Below, piece after piece: positions 25,879 through 40,800 of a stretch of 64,000 nucleotides of DNA. The notes under the pieces are model-generated. The model searched no databases. It saw only the letters and a list, made by a program, of their open reading frames with translations, and was not told the DNA's origin. The position numbers were made by a program, and so were the translations under genes. Positions within the stretch are counted from its first letter, which is position 1. Each line of letters begins with the position of its first letter. This stretch comes from Luidia sarsii (Eukaryota > Echinodermata > Asteroidea > Paxillosida > Luidiidae), in the NCBI GenBank assembly GCA_949987565.1, contig OX465110.1:1150233-1214232 (forward strand), written 5' to 3'.

Positions 25879-28800
25879 TATCGAATAGTTTTAAAAATCA
25901 AACGATCATGACAAGGAAAAGCTTGTTGAGCAAGACAAAAACAGCAATGTGAAAAATTAAGCAATTTCAGCATGGATTTATACACATATTTCTTTTGCTT
26001 GCTACATGCGTGTGTAACTATTCTGATGAATGTGGAAGCTTGCGTTCAGATATATAAATCTATTGATGAAAATGGAAAAATGCTAAAGGAATTCTTCAAT
26101 TGAATATGGAAATCTAGTTTCATTAATATGAAATTCATTCTCCTGAATATGGAAATCTAGTCTCATGAATAAGAAATTCATTCTCCTGAATATGGAATTT
26201 TAATCTAATGAATATGGAAATAAAGTTCTCATGAATATTGAAATTGGTTTGTGTGAATATGGACATTCTTTCTATGAATACGGGATTTGTCTAATGAATA
26301 TGGAAAATCTTTCTCATGAATATGGAAATCTGCCAGCATAATGATGAGTTTCTGGCTAAGAAAGTCTAAAACAAGACAAGATGAGAGATATAACTGAAAG
26401 ACAAATCCACACTTGAGGCGCAAACATGTTCAGGAAGTGACTTTGATGATTTGGCAGGCTTGTTACAGGCAAGCCAGTTAGCATCAACCTTCAGGCACTT
26501 ACATTCTGTGGTGGTTAGTGGCGTGCTACTATTAGAACTATCTGGCGGTTTGAAGTTCCTAGGAAGAGTGGCAGCTTGCTCTGTAGACAGACACGACAGC
26601 AGGATCGTCAACATTCTATACAGGCTTCCTCAGAAAACCTCTTATTTAGAAAGCCTCAGGAAAGAAGATCAAGGAATGAATAGCTTGTCCACACTTCAGT
26701 TTGCAGAAAGCATTTAGCATTAAATCTAGAATGTCCATTAGTCAACAAACAGGTGCAATTTCTCAAAAGCAAATACATGTAGGGTGCTCTTAACAGACAT
26801 TGCGATGGAAGAGAGTTCAGGAATGTTTGGACCTTTTCAGCCATGGCTTTGGTTTTTTGTTACCTATGTCAGTTTTCAAGTTCATACAAAAACTGTTGCA
26901 AACTGCTCACTGACTAAAATGACCTGCAAAACATCAATCTAAAAAGTTAGAGGGCCTGACGTTTCGATCCCAGCAGGACCTTTCTCAAAGGAAAAGTGAC
27001 CACTTCGCCTTTGAGAAAGGTCCTGCTAGGATCGAAACGTCATGCCCTCTAACTTTTGAGATTTCGGTTTTTAAAGTCATAGATATTGATGCAATGTCAT
27101 TTGGCTGTGAATAAATTATTATGGAACACGGCCAAAATGAGAAGCCAAAGCCAGAGCCTAAGGCTGGCCCAGATTTGAGAAACAAAGAGCTTCACACTGT
27201 AGTTGCTTGGAGTCGCTGATATCTGTATGGAACAAGGAAGGCAGAAGGTGGTGTAGGAGGTGTGGACATCATGATGGTTAGCTCGTTATTGATTGGGGTA
27301 TTAATTACAAGCTTGGAATAAAACATGGGGTTCAAGGAGATAAAAGTCTTAGGGTGGAAAAGCAGGAATTAATGGAAGCACAGATGATGAGTTGATAGAC
27401 ATCACGATGAAGAGAGGCAAGATGCATATCCTCTTTCTGCAACAATGAAACTGGGTGCTTCTTAAGGCAGTCTTAAAGTAGCAGATACTAGAAGACTGAT
27501 TGATGCTAGATAATAAGTTGAATGATGAACACTTTAAGATCTTCACACAGAGATAGAATTGCTGGAATTGCTAGTATTGTGGTTTTACGGAAAGTGCAAG
27601 TGTTTAAGTGTGCAAAGGTATGACGTAACAATAACGGGACAAAGAGTATCTATGAAACGTGGAAAGCCTGTGACCCGAAAATGTGTATCTTGTCAGCAGA
27701 CGGAAAGCCATTATTTCAGACAGTGATGATGTAATAAAATGTGAAGTATCGTAGCATTAATATGAGGTGATTGCTTAAGGCTGGTGCTGTAATACTGGGA
27801 AGGAAATGGTTACACTGCAAACGGTGATATCACGTACAGGTAAGTAAGGGCAAAGACATTTAAACATGGTGATGCTTAGTTGGTCAGATTTATGGAAGGG
27901 GTAGATATTTTGTAGAGAACCTCTTTTTTATGGTTTAGTATCACAGTATTGGATTAACACTGGCACGTCAGCACTCATGGAGAGAATTTCACTGCAAAGT
28001 GCAAGGGTTGATGATGGTGATGAACCCTGCCAGTTGGGAGGGTGGAGGGGACCGTACGGCAAGGGAGGAGGGTAGGATCAGGGAGGAAGGAGGACTGCCA
28101 AGGCTAGGGGTTGATGAGGGTGAGGTTGGCCCGTCTTACTTTCAGCAGCCTCAGCCTCAGCCGCTCTCTGCGCTTCTCTCTCTCTCCTCCGTCGTCTTCT
28201 CTCTGTGATGTAGTCAGCTTTCAAGGGGTAAGGGGAGACGAGGGGATCGGGACAGGGGGTAGAGGGCGATGAAATTGGGACAAATTGGTTCAAGATGTGA
28301 GAACCTTCTCAAGACATTCGACTGCACTCAATGACCACTGGTAGGACCAAAAGAGAGGCAAGCTCAATTTAACATCTAGTGAGAATGAGCCATTCTAATG
28401 AAGGGATGTCTAAGATAGTCTGAAAGGAAGGGAAACCTACATGTAGAGCAAGAAAACAGATGATTGACTCTTTCTTAAGATCTAGCTCGCGTATGGTATT
28501 GCTTCCCTAATCCTACTGACGGCATAGTTACACAAAACCAGGATTTCTATCAATCAAAATTTTAGCACTGTATCCATCATTTCCCAATATCTAGCAAAGA
28601 TCCACGGCAAAAGCTACTGAGACTCTGTAGGAGTCAATATAAATGACAGACAAACAGACAGATTCCAGACTAGTTGGACCTTCCTTCAAATACTATTTTC
28701 CACCTTTCTTCTTCTAAAGATTTCCCAGGATGTAAATGTGTACTGTCTGTGTACTGTGATTGCATGTCATTTTGATCATTCTATTGTTAGATGAGGTATT

Positions 28801-31800
28801 TGTATAGGCCTATATACTGTATATTTGTTAGTTTGTTTTTTACTTATACTGTATACATGTCAGCATGTACATGTATTTTCTTAATAAAGGACCCGTATTG
28901 TAACCATTGGTGTTTTAATGTTTTAAATGTAATTATTGTAAATTGAACTGAAATTCAGCCTTTTGACTGCCAGAGTTCGGTAGTAGTTTGTGATTGGATC
29001 AGTATATTAGTCATTAACGGATGTCCTCAACCTTTGAGAGAGGGCAAGCACTTACTCTCAGCCGGAGAAGTTGTGTTAGTGGTAGTAGAAGAAGGGGTTG
29101 GAGCAGGAGTGGAGGCTGTGGAGGGGACGTCCGAGGACGGTGTGGTGGCATCCCTGCCTCTGCGGCGTCTGGAGGTAGGAGTGTCCTCAGTCTCTGCGGG
29201 CTTTGACCTGGCCGGACTCTCATCCACGGTGAGCCGTGCCCTGCTAGGGGAGGCATCCGCATCGGGCCTGGTTCTGGTCGGAGTGGGGATGCTCCTTGTG
29301 GTGTCTGCGACAGGCTTGGTCCTGTCCTGACCTAGTCTCACCAAGATGGTTTGTCGAGGGGTGATGATGACGGGGTAAGGGGTGATGATGACGGGGTAAG
29401 GGGTGATGATGTCGGGGTAAGGGGTGATGATGACGGGGTAAGGGGTGATGATGACGGGGTAAGGGGTGATGATGACGGGGTAAGGGGTGATGATGATGGG
29501 ATAAGGGGTGATGATGACGGGGTAAGGGGTGATGATGATGACGAGGTAAGGGGTGATGATGATGGGGTAAGGGGTGATGATGTCGGGGTAAGGGGTGATG
29601 ATGACGGGGTAAGGGGTGATGATGACGGGGTAAGGGGTGATGATGACGGGGTAAGGGGTGATGATGACGGGGTAAGGGGTGATGATGACGGGGTAAGGGG
29701 TGATGATGACGGGGTAAGGGGTGATGATGATGGGGTAAGGGGTGATGATGACGGGGTAAGGGGTGATGATGACGGGGTAAGGGGTGATGATGACGGAGTA
29801 AGGGGTGATGATGACGGGGTAAGGGGTGATGATGACGGGGTAAGGGGTGATGATGGAGGCAGGGGAGGGGTGGTAAGATGAATGGGAAGGGATTTTTATG
29901 AAGTACAGGGGGAAGAGTACAGTATGAGGAAATGAAGGGGAAAAGTTTTGGTTATATTAGAATTATAACAAATTAAAAAAATTAGAATTAGAGTTAAGTT
30001 TGAAGGCTGATACGAAAAACCAGAGATCTTGGTTAAAGTCCCAGTCGACTTGATTTTTTATGTATTATTTTTTAGAAAATCTTAAGAATTTCACAGTCAC
30101 TTTTATCGTTCCTTTCTTTGTTTGGGCGAGAAAAAAATGACTCAAGAACATTATTTCTGTTGAATAGTATAAATACATAATGACCATCAGATTCCTGACT
30201 TGACAACATTTTAGAAGGTTTTCAATTTTGTCATGGAAATAAAAAGCTTTTCAGAGGTGTACAGTACATGGATAATCACTTTGTCATTTGGGGGTGGTTT
30301 CTAGGGATTGGATTAAGGGCATCATCTGGGATAGTTAGGCTTTTTTTTCAGATGGGGGATATTTCTAGGGTAGGCAGGCAACCCTTACCCGCAGTCTTGG
30401 GCTCAGACTTGTCTGTCCCAGAAGGTATGGTGTCTTTAAGATTTGGAGATGAAGAATGAAAACATGATAATGAACACACAGACCCACACTGGCTTAATTT
30501 AGAACAAACGAAAGCATGGTGCCCTGCTTAGTTCAACATTCAACACTGTGAACCGCAATCACGTAGCAGGGCACCGGACTCAGGATTGTAGTATTAGTCC
30601 AGGAGAGCAATTGTCACAGTTTAGGTTAAGAACATAAAATGAGTTTGACTTTAAATATTTCATTTTATATTCATGCAGCAATGAAAGCAACTATATGGGG
30701 AGATTATTATGAATGATGTTGTGGATTATAAAACTGATTGAAATGAAACGAAGTGGACAAATCTTAAAAGGAGGGACAGATGTATTGATTCTAGCAGAAT
30801 CCTTTAACAGGTCAAAATGAAAGAGGACTCTGATGAAGGTCTAGCTGAGACTATAGTATTGACACTACATGATGAAAACGTGGGAGGATGACAAAAATGT
30901 CTCTTCCATTGGAAAAGAGATTTCTCAAGAAATGAATGACGTGCACTTTGAAGAGCAGAGTGACTATAAAGTCTTTCAATCACTGGAATGATTGGAAGGA
31001 ATACTGAAACATTGTGAACTGCTTACTGACTTTTTGGGGGGATGTAAATTCACCCAAAACAAGGCTATTTATTAAGCCACTCATTGTTAAGGGCTAAGGA
31101 AAGGAGATAGAGAGGCAATCAGGAAGGATAGAGACAGAAACTGACATTCCTCTTCAAAAGGGCAAGATCATATGAGGGTGGGAAACAGGAACCAGGAAGG
31201 GAATTCCAGAGAGAGGTAGAACACAGAAAGAAGGTGTTCTGATACCTCTTTGCTCTACACCTTGGGAGAGATAGAGTACCAAAGTTGTGAATCTCACAAC
31301 CGGGGGACTGATGTTTTGATCCAAGCAGGACCTTTCTTAGAGGCAGGTTTTGTTTTGACACTCGTAAGACCATTCTGACGTCCTGCGATGATCAAAATGC
31401 CGGATCCTCCAAATGCTTGAGACTTGTATATTGTGTTCATTCAATTTATCATGCAAGCAATCACGGAGAACTCAGACATTAAACTTGTTTTTGGGGTTGT
31501 TTTTTTAAGAAGATTGGTACCACAGCAATCCTTCACCCCAACCCCTATTCCAACAGGTAATAAATGTTCCTGAAAATGAACAGAATCTGAGGGGGAATGG
31601 AATTCGGGTATGGTGGAATGATGTGTACTGATAATGAAGCTACACGACAGTGCAATCAGTCAGGAATATTCTCATCAAAGGCCTCTAGTATGAGTGGTCG
31701 TCTTAAGTAATTTGAACGAGACAAGGAGTCAATATCTCTTTGTAAGAGATGCCATTCCAAGAGACTGTGTTAGGGTACGAGAGTTACAACCTGAAATGCC

Positions 31801-34800
31801 TACAGTGCATTTGAAATTTGTCAACCGATGACAACTCTCAGTTCAAACCTTAGAATTGACAGTCATCTTGTCAAACAAAAACTGATCCACAAAATTTGCT
31901 AGATGCCTTCTTTTACTCCTCAAATATCACTGAGCAAAAATAGGGATCAGACTTAAAAGTGAAACAGCCATGAGAATACTCCCTTGTGCGAGAATGAATC
32001 TGACTGCAAACAGAGGTTGTCTGTTACAGCACAATGCCTTACCACTGGTTCTGGCATGTTTGGCGTTATACCGGTCAATCCAACGAGAGGAGGAAGGGAC
32101 ATCACCTTAACATTCAAGCAGTCAGGGATTGCAAGGGGTTACCGTTATTAGGCTGCTCAGCCAAGTTCAACGCCTCTTCTGATTGTGCCATTTAGTATTC
32201 TTTGTAACTTTGTCAAGTCAGTCCTACGCAAACTAACAACCAATGCCTTTAGTGGATTATTTGTCTTTATGTTTTCAGAGCTGTTAAACAAAATCTTTCA
32301 AACATGCTGTCAATTATCTTGCCCTTTCAGGTCCAGCTTCTACATTGTAAGTGTCCCGCTGTAATCAACAGACTCTCCCAAAGAACAAGATGCATTTAGT
32401 AATCGGAACATCTAGCTCATATCAAAGACCTCCAGCTTATTTCATCAACTCCAACCTTCCAAATCATCCTTAAAATCTTAAACTAATCAAACAAAATTAT
32501 TTTTATGTCAAGGTATGAAAATTAACCATTACATTGAAATAAGTTTGTTATTTGGCAGACAAAGTTTTGGCACTGGAGATGTTTCCAATATGTTAGAGGA
32601 CATATATGTAAAACCCAGGTCTTGTCTGTATTAAGGTTACTGCTATCATCAACTTGAAGCCCACACATGCAGTTTTAGGTCACAGAATTATGCGCATTTT
32701 GTCTCCCACTGTCAGTTCGCAATAATCAAGAGTGTTTAGAACTTCCTCAAATGCAGTTATCTGAACCAAGTTGCACAAGACTATCTATTTGTTATGGATG
32801 CTGAGACAATGAATCCTGATCAACAAATGCTCAAGGCACTGGTTTAGAAATTAGATAGAGTTCTCTAGACATCCTTGGATCATGTTTGGTTTTATGGACA
32901 ATACTACCAGCAACATCGTGCAGTTTGGGCTTTGATAAGGGACAGTGAGTTACAGATTTTTCTTTTTCTAGGGGGGAAGGCACGCAACTCTTACCCTCAG
33001 GCTTAGGTTCTGGCTTGTCTTTCTGAGACGGTTTCTCATCTTCAGGGATCAGAGATGAAGAAGAGCGGGAATTAATGAAAGATAATTTCCGGAACATTCC
33101 AAAATGGATCCAGCATGGTGCCCCTTGCACACCTTCACACAAACCACGAATCAGGTGGCGGGGTACCAGACACAGCAAGGCTACATCTGCCCAAAGTCTA
33201 ATATGAAGGGATCATTTGAATCATACAAATGTGTAATAATTATGAAGAATGGATTCAAATCCATGCAATAAACAGAAACTCGAACACAAATAGAATATGG
33301 GTTGAATGCTCAAAAATGCATTGGTTAATTCAATGCTAACGGTCACACAACATTTATTACATTTTAGCTGTTCGTTTAATGTTCAGGGGGTCTATCTTTT
33401 GACATGCCAATAACCCTATACATATCCCTGAAGTGAATGACCAACTTCATTGAGGATTTGATCTACTGAATGTAATCATCACTGTGTGCCCAGTGCCTTG
33501 CCCAATTGCCTGCTGACACAAATACAGGCAGCTTGGGCAGGATTCGATCCTGCGACTCCTGCTTTCTAGAGCAGACATCTTAACCACTGGACCACCGAGC
33601 TGGTCGAGGTTGTGTGGCGGATTAGAATCTGTATAGCGGCAGGTATAACCTTGATGCAAACACCATATTATATCTGTGGTGAATGACATGCATTTTCTAT
33701 TCTTCTGTGATGTGTCTGTTCAATTATGAAAGGTAACACTCAGATCTAAGATGCCACTGTGCGTATCTAAGGATGAGTGAAGCAGCAGTATCATGTGTGT
33801 CTTCTCACAACAGATGAAGATTTGAATGAAGATCTAACTAATTTCTAAGTGCAGATACATTGTGTACTACAGAATGAAAACTTGGGACTGAAAAATGACC
33901 CCAAAAGAGGATCAATAGCACTACATGAAGGACTCTGTGGACATTGTGATAGGGTAATGATTGATGTCGGGTATCACACATTTTCCACACAAATATTTGA
34001 TGGAACTTCTCGTGCAGTCTAACATGATGGAATCTGACACACATGCAGACTGGCTTCATATACGGTAGTTTTCACAGCAACTTATTTCGATGACCCCCAT
34101 GATCCAGGGTTGTAATCAAAACCAGGTTGTGCGAGTCCGTGAGACCAAGGACACGACCAAGGTGAAGACCAAACCCAAGACAATTTTAGACCAAACCCAA
34201 GACAATCTAAGACCAAACCCAAGACAATCTTAGACCAAAGCCAAGATCGGTCTCTACTATCCAACCGGTCAAAGCCACACAAAAAACACCTTTTTTAATC
34301 TGTGTCTTGGTCTCCAAGACTTACAAAAAAACCTAGACCCGTGTCTTATCTATGATTTGTGAGCTTTTTGCTGTAACCTCACCAAACCCATATGAGCTCC
34401 ACCATAAACCAAGAATTCATAGAAGCCAAACTGAATCCCTTTCAAATTGTAATGGATTTCAAATCGAAAGTCAACAGACATAAAACACACTCTAAAAAAC
34501 TGAAGTCTTCAAAAATGGAGATGAAGTAAAAATGTTGAAATGAGATGATGAGCACAGGTGATTGATGACTTCTCAACTGTGCAACTAGACAGGAGTATTC
34601 TCAACGGAGGTTGTGTTTCAATGATTTCTCAGAATCCATTCAGATATTGCAAGTGCTGAAATTCATCAACTGGCTCCATAGTGAGACAGAGTCCTAAAGA
34701 TTGTACGAAGCTCAAGCCAATCTGATCGTTTGGGTCCAGGAGCAAGACTTGTAAGTATGGCGTGCCAAGACTGTGCCTGACGGAAGAGTTGATTGGAGGG

Positions 34801-37800
34801 TTGATGACAGATCTTTAGATATCAGAGGAGCTGATTGGTTCATAGGACATTACACTTTCCTTGATGAAACCACAACGTCCTCTCCATTCATGCAAATTAG
34901 ATCATGAATAAACATGAACTAGATCTGCATAATTTCACATGATGGTGGCTATTTACAGGATTTACATGAGCTCCGAAAGCCAACTGTCTTCCATTGTTGA
35001 TCTTGGATTTCAAGACTGTTCAGTCCTCCCGACAAGTAAAGATTCAAGCTCTATAACCTCAAGATGAGTCCTTGAGAATACTCCCTTGTGCGAGAATTTG
35101 ACTGCAAACAGAGGCCGTCTGTTGCAGCACAATGCCTTACCACTGGTTCTGGCATGTTTGGCGTTATACCGGTCAATCCAGCGAGAGGAGGAAGGGACAT
35201 CACCTTAACATTCAAGCAGTCAGGGATTGCAAGGGGTTACCGTTATTAGGCTGCTCAGCCAAGTTCAACACCTCTTCTGATTGTGCCATTTAGTATTCTT
35301 TGTAACTTTGTAAAGTCAGTCCTACGCAAACCAATGTCTTTAGTTTTTTTTTTGTCTTAACGTTACGTTACGTTACGTTGTCTACATTCTTATACAGTCA
35401 ATCCTATGCAGATTACCAATCTGGTGGTCTTAAAGGAAACCTCATCAATGCCTTCCAAGAATCTCCCCCACTTTGGGGTAATTTCCCTTGTTTTTATCAA
35501 CACCGTGCCCACAGAATGAACCGGCCATAACTGCTACATTGAATGACTATTTGGTCGTTCATACAGTAGCATAGGCCAGAATGTATAAGATCCCACAGGT
35601 TTGACTGTACTTTCAAATTGAAGTATTTTATGCATCACATCCTCTATGTAAATAGCACACAGAACTCTGTAGAACACACAGTTGGGAAGCATGCTCAATC
35701 AATATTAAACCAGGTTACCGGTATTTCTTTTAATTGCTGGTAACCAGTGGATTAAGCTTGATAGATTTCCATTCACAATGATTTTGTTTTGTTGAATAAA
35801 GAATTAGTGTATCTTATTTTAGTAACCTAATATGTTAGTGAACACTCTTGTGCCGTTGTGGTCTATTTTTTATTAGGAGTAGCATTTTTGTAAACAGACA
35901 ATACAAATCAACTAAATCCTGTACAAGGTGCAAACATCTATCCTACTGCTCATGAACATAACATTGACTGACGTTATGTCAATACTGGGGTAGATTTTGC
36001 AAAGTCATCAATCTGATTTCTCTCTCCTACAACAGAAAACTTCTCACGTTCCTCAAGAGGACAAAACATCTTGGATCATCTCATCTCAATTCCGGTCCGG
36101 GAAAAAAGGGACATCTTCAAGGACAGACGGACAAGCAAGCTACAGGAAGGTAGTCTCCAATCGGCATGCCAGGATGCAAGGACACGCAAGAGAGCCTCTC
36201 AGGAAGAAACTTACTTGAGGTGTGAGAAGATGAGACGGAGGACGATACGGAGGAAAGACGTGAGGAGGGGACGTAAGGCGAGGGGGAAGGATAGGTGGTA
36301 GAGGCACGGGATTCCCTCCCGTAGCTTGTGGACGGTCTGTAAGACCGGTAGGAATCTGAGGGGGATCGGGAGGAATCGGTGGGGGTGGACTTGTAGGAGG
36401 AGGAGGAGCGAGAGGACTCTGCGAGCTTCTGAGAATCGGTCACAGCCCGAGAAGGCTCGGCCGAGGCTGAGGACTTGGGGGAAGGAGTGGAGGGTGTGGC
36501 GGTGGAGGAGATAGACCGCCTTTGGGAGGACGAGGGAGGGCGGAGCTCAGAGGCTTCCTTGGCTGCCTTGTTGTCGCCGCCAGAAAGAAGACGAAGAAGA
36601 TCGTTCTCCTCGGCTAAACGGAAGAGGGATTGGAACTTCTTAAGCTCTTTCTTCAAGAGTGCCACAGGAAACACATCTAAGATGCTGTCACACTCGAAGG
36701 GCCAGCCATCCTCATCGTAAGAAAATCTTGATGATTATTTTATCAGAAATTGTGCTCTATATCTACAATAATATACCCGGTAGGCTTTCCAATTGCTATT
36801 TAGCCAGGGGGTCGGTTTCACCAACCCATCAAAAACTAAATGTCTAAGATGATGAACAACAAACCAAGATGGCTCATCACAGCTACATTGAGTTATCTAT
36901 CCAATATCAGTTACAAAGCATAACCATAGGGATTGGTGGAATCTACCCCTGGAAGGGCAAACTTGGCGAAATGGTTCAATCCCAAACTGGCTGGAATTTA
37001 CTGAAAATACAAGGAAAGGCAAGGACTTACTATGCCGACTTGGCTCCGAGGACGTAGGTCTTGGAGTGCTCGTCAAGGGTGCAGAGGGACGTGCAGTGTC
37101 TTCAGTGCCTACGCAAGAGTGACGAGGACGTGAGAGGAAACAAGTGAAGACGGAGGGACAGAGGAGAGATGAGAGATTAGAGCGGAGAGTGGGAGGGACA
37201 GCGAGACAAGAGGTAGAGGCACACAATGTCCAGAGGGAAGACACAGATTTGAATGAAAAATAACCAAGAACAGAAAAAGAAAAACACAGAAGAATGATGG
37301 AAAACAGAGAAAGGACAATCAAAGATGAGGAAAGGTAGAGAACATGAATGTAGAGCGGAGATAGAAATTGAGAAAGAAAGAATGAAAGCGTCAGATTTTG
37401 TTAGCTTTTCTAAAGACTAGGCAAGCAAGCCACTCTGTTAAGGAATTGATGAGTGCAAACTGCAAACGATTAGTACACAATCTACGGTCGCCATTTGTGT
37501 AAAACAAGACGCTAAGTGAGCACAGAAGGGTCACTTAAACTAGAATGCCTTGAAAAAAAGAAATCCCAAGAAAACCAGTGACAAACTTAATTGCGTTGAC
37601 CTATTAAAATGATCCCACATGCTTTTCCCGTAACCACAAAAGAGACACTTACATGTACATGTATCACAACACACATGGTTGATTGGGTATGAAATCAGAC
37701 ATTGACACAAGTATGAATCCTGATCATGTTAACCACACATATATACAAACAGGCATCTCTACTTAGGCTCAACATCAAATGGAGAATAGTTTGCAGCTAG

Positions 37801-40800
37801 CTTCGCTTTGATCTTTTTTTTCAAATTTGATTTCTTTCAAAAGGCAGCCATCTTTTGCAAACGGGATTTCCAGCTCTACGGTAAGCATACTTTCTTTCTT
37901 TTTCAATCCATTTTATTTCTACTGCAGGATGGGAGCCAAATGGACACAAATGCAATGGACACAAATTCCTGTAACTTTTGTTTCTGTGAATCCCAAGCAT
38001 TTTAGAGTTCAAAGAGAGAGACAGACTCCCTTGGGTGCATTGTGCAAGCATGGTGCAGCCAATCAGAGAAGCGTATCTGGTCACATGACTACTCACTGGC
38101 GGCCTGTTGGTCAGATTTGTGTTCACCAAACACATCGTCGTCCAATGACATGTCAAAGACTTTAACGGGGAAGGGGCAAGGATTGGATGGGGTGGAAACA
38201 TACAAAAACTGACAATCACTTGCATGTCAGGAAAAAACAGAAATCATGCAAGGCAAACAAATCAACCCCCCCCCAAAAAAAAAAAAAAAAAATCAAATCA
38301 AGAACAAAAATCAATGATTCAAGCAATTTCTCTTTATACAAAATGCTTTCTAGAATAATGAAAATGAAACTGCTGCAGACTGCTATCTGACCTAAAACAA
38401 CCTGAAATATAAATCTTATTAAATAAATTTGTATCTTCAAAGTCAGAGCGTCTGATGTTTCAATCTTCATTTTTCAATACGATTGTGCTTGGACTGAAAC
38501 AACAGGCTCTCAAACTATGAAAACTTTAGCAACACAGACAAAAAGTTCTCACTTTCCAAGGAAGCATTTTAAAATGTCTCATTGCTTCCTATTAAACATG
38601 CTGCCTCAACTAGACTCAAAGCAATAACCAAAAAGTGCAGAAAACAAATCGACTGCATTTTGCAGAACACCTGTGGAGTAAACATGCTCTTAATATCAAA
38701 TGAATGTAAACCAAAATAACGCACATGTGCATGTACCTGAAACTGCAGATACACAACAATCAAGTATAAACACTGAAATATTCTCTATGAACAAATGGGT
38801 GCACTTGTCACATTATGAGGTGCAACCATTAAAAAAACCAACTGGAACAATTTGAAGGGCACCAATGGTGTACGAATACCCAAGGCCAATTTCACAGAGC
38901 TACTTGTATACCCTGAAGCATAAATAACAGGGTAACAAAAACAAATCACAAAGATTATGGTCAAACAATTGAAGGAAAATTTTACTAGGAACTTTTGATT
39001 TTTTTTTTTAAATGGCAAAGAAAACTTTGACTAGACTGGGACTTGAATCTGAGACCTCTGGACTAACGTACCAGTGCTCTTCCATCTGAGCTATCCAGTC
39101 CTTAGACGGTGGCCTTCCCTAATAGTCAACTAGTCTTTGCCGGGGTGGGGGCACCAGTCAGAAGCATTTAACGATTAACTGCCGTATATTTCCTGCGACC
39201 ACACCCCTATTTTCTAGGCATAATCATAAAGATTATGCCTAGAAAACAAAAGGTCATTTAGAGCAAACATGTAAAAGCATGTTCATTACTCCTGTTCATT
39301 CTTATTTCAAATGAAACCTTCACGTGATTAGGCAACTTTTCCAAAAGTAAGAAGCTCCTGAAATTGCCCCTGGTTCTACGACACCAATTCTTGCAACACT
39401 GCAGGCAAAAGCAAGTCTGTAATATAAAAAGAACTATTATTGTAGTTGCTACAAGAAAGATGGACCGGTAAGTCAGAGAGAATTGCCGTGTCAGCACAGT
39501 GGCACTCCAGACACCCAACAACGATTCGTAATCACACCGTGCAACTGATGAGGTCACACCTATCACTCCATGGCAACAGCTGCGGACCCAGCACAGGATG
39601 AAGAGAGGAGAGATGAGGGGCGGGGCCGTCTTAGCTCCGCCCACAAAGATGTACCAGTTACGACCCAACTATCCAATGTCTAATTTTAGGAAGTGACTTA
39701 CTTCAACGGGGGCCAATCATGTCTATTCCTTATCAGCCAATCAGAAGTCACTGTTCATTTGTACTTTTCAAATTTGAGCTGCCCTTTTCATAACAAGCAA
39801 CCTGATTGGACAAAGAACCTAATAGCTTTCAAATACATTTCATTCTGCCTTTGAGAAAGATCACGCTAGGACAAAAACGCTTGGCCAAGTACATTTTTTG
39901 AGGTTTCAACTTTCAGCGCAAATTTCTATGCGAGTATTTTTTGGGGGTCGGGCTTCGGAAGTCCCTCCTCCCTTCTCCTGTCCTGACTCCGCCCCCTTAG
40001 AGGGGGGCGTGACTCACTCCTGCCTCTGTCAGGCGGGTATGCATCCGGGCTGACCCTTGGCTCAGAACTGACTGACGTACCCGACGTTCTTGGCCTGTCG
40101 ACTGATCCATTATCAAAATCACTTTATTAGTTGATGTTAAAAATACTCTGATCTCTGGGGAAAGATAATTAGATTATTGTGAGATGTAAGAAGACATTAT
40201 ATCGTGCTTGGATAGTGTTAGTGGAGGTAATTCATGCCAGGAATACAACATGGGAAGTTTGTGGTGACACCATGTAAGTATTCCCATTCAAGATGAAGTA
40301 TGGATCTGAAAAGAGGCATAACTCAACTATTGGGTCCGGAAAGAGCTGATAACTCAACCACTGGGTCTGAAAAGAGCCAGTAACTCAACCACTGGGTCTG
40401 AAAAAAGCCAGTAACTCGACCATTGGGACAGAGTGCACCCCGGTACTCTGCCCATTGTCAAGAGACTCAAGTCTTATCGGGATATCAGATTGCTTTGAGG
40501 GAGTGCAATAAGAAGGCTTCTCTTTCCCAAATGGTACTTGCTATTATCAGCGCAGTCTTTGTGACATGTCAGCGCGTTTTCCCTGTAGGTACTGTAGCAT
40601 GTTATGTTGACAAGGACCAAGTTACGGGGTGGCTAGAATCCATTGAGTGTCTGGACAAGAACTGACGAGGACTAGAAGCTGAGAACAGCTTCAAATCATT
40701 TCTACTAATGATTCATGAGATCCATTAGACCAACAAACAAGACAATCAGGCCATCAATCTTAAGACATACACGTAAATGCAAATTGAGGTGACACAATTT

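Noticed and set aside
29351..29881. Plus-strand open frame of 176 codons repeating GDDDGVR
   Set aside because: It is produced by the 21-bp minisatellite, whose period is a multiple of three. It lies in an intron on the opposite strand.
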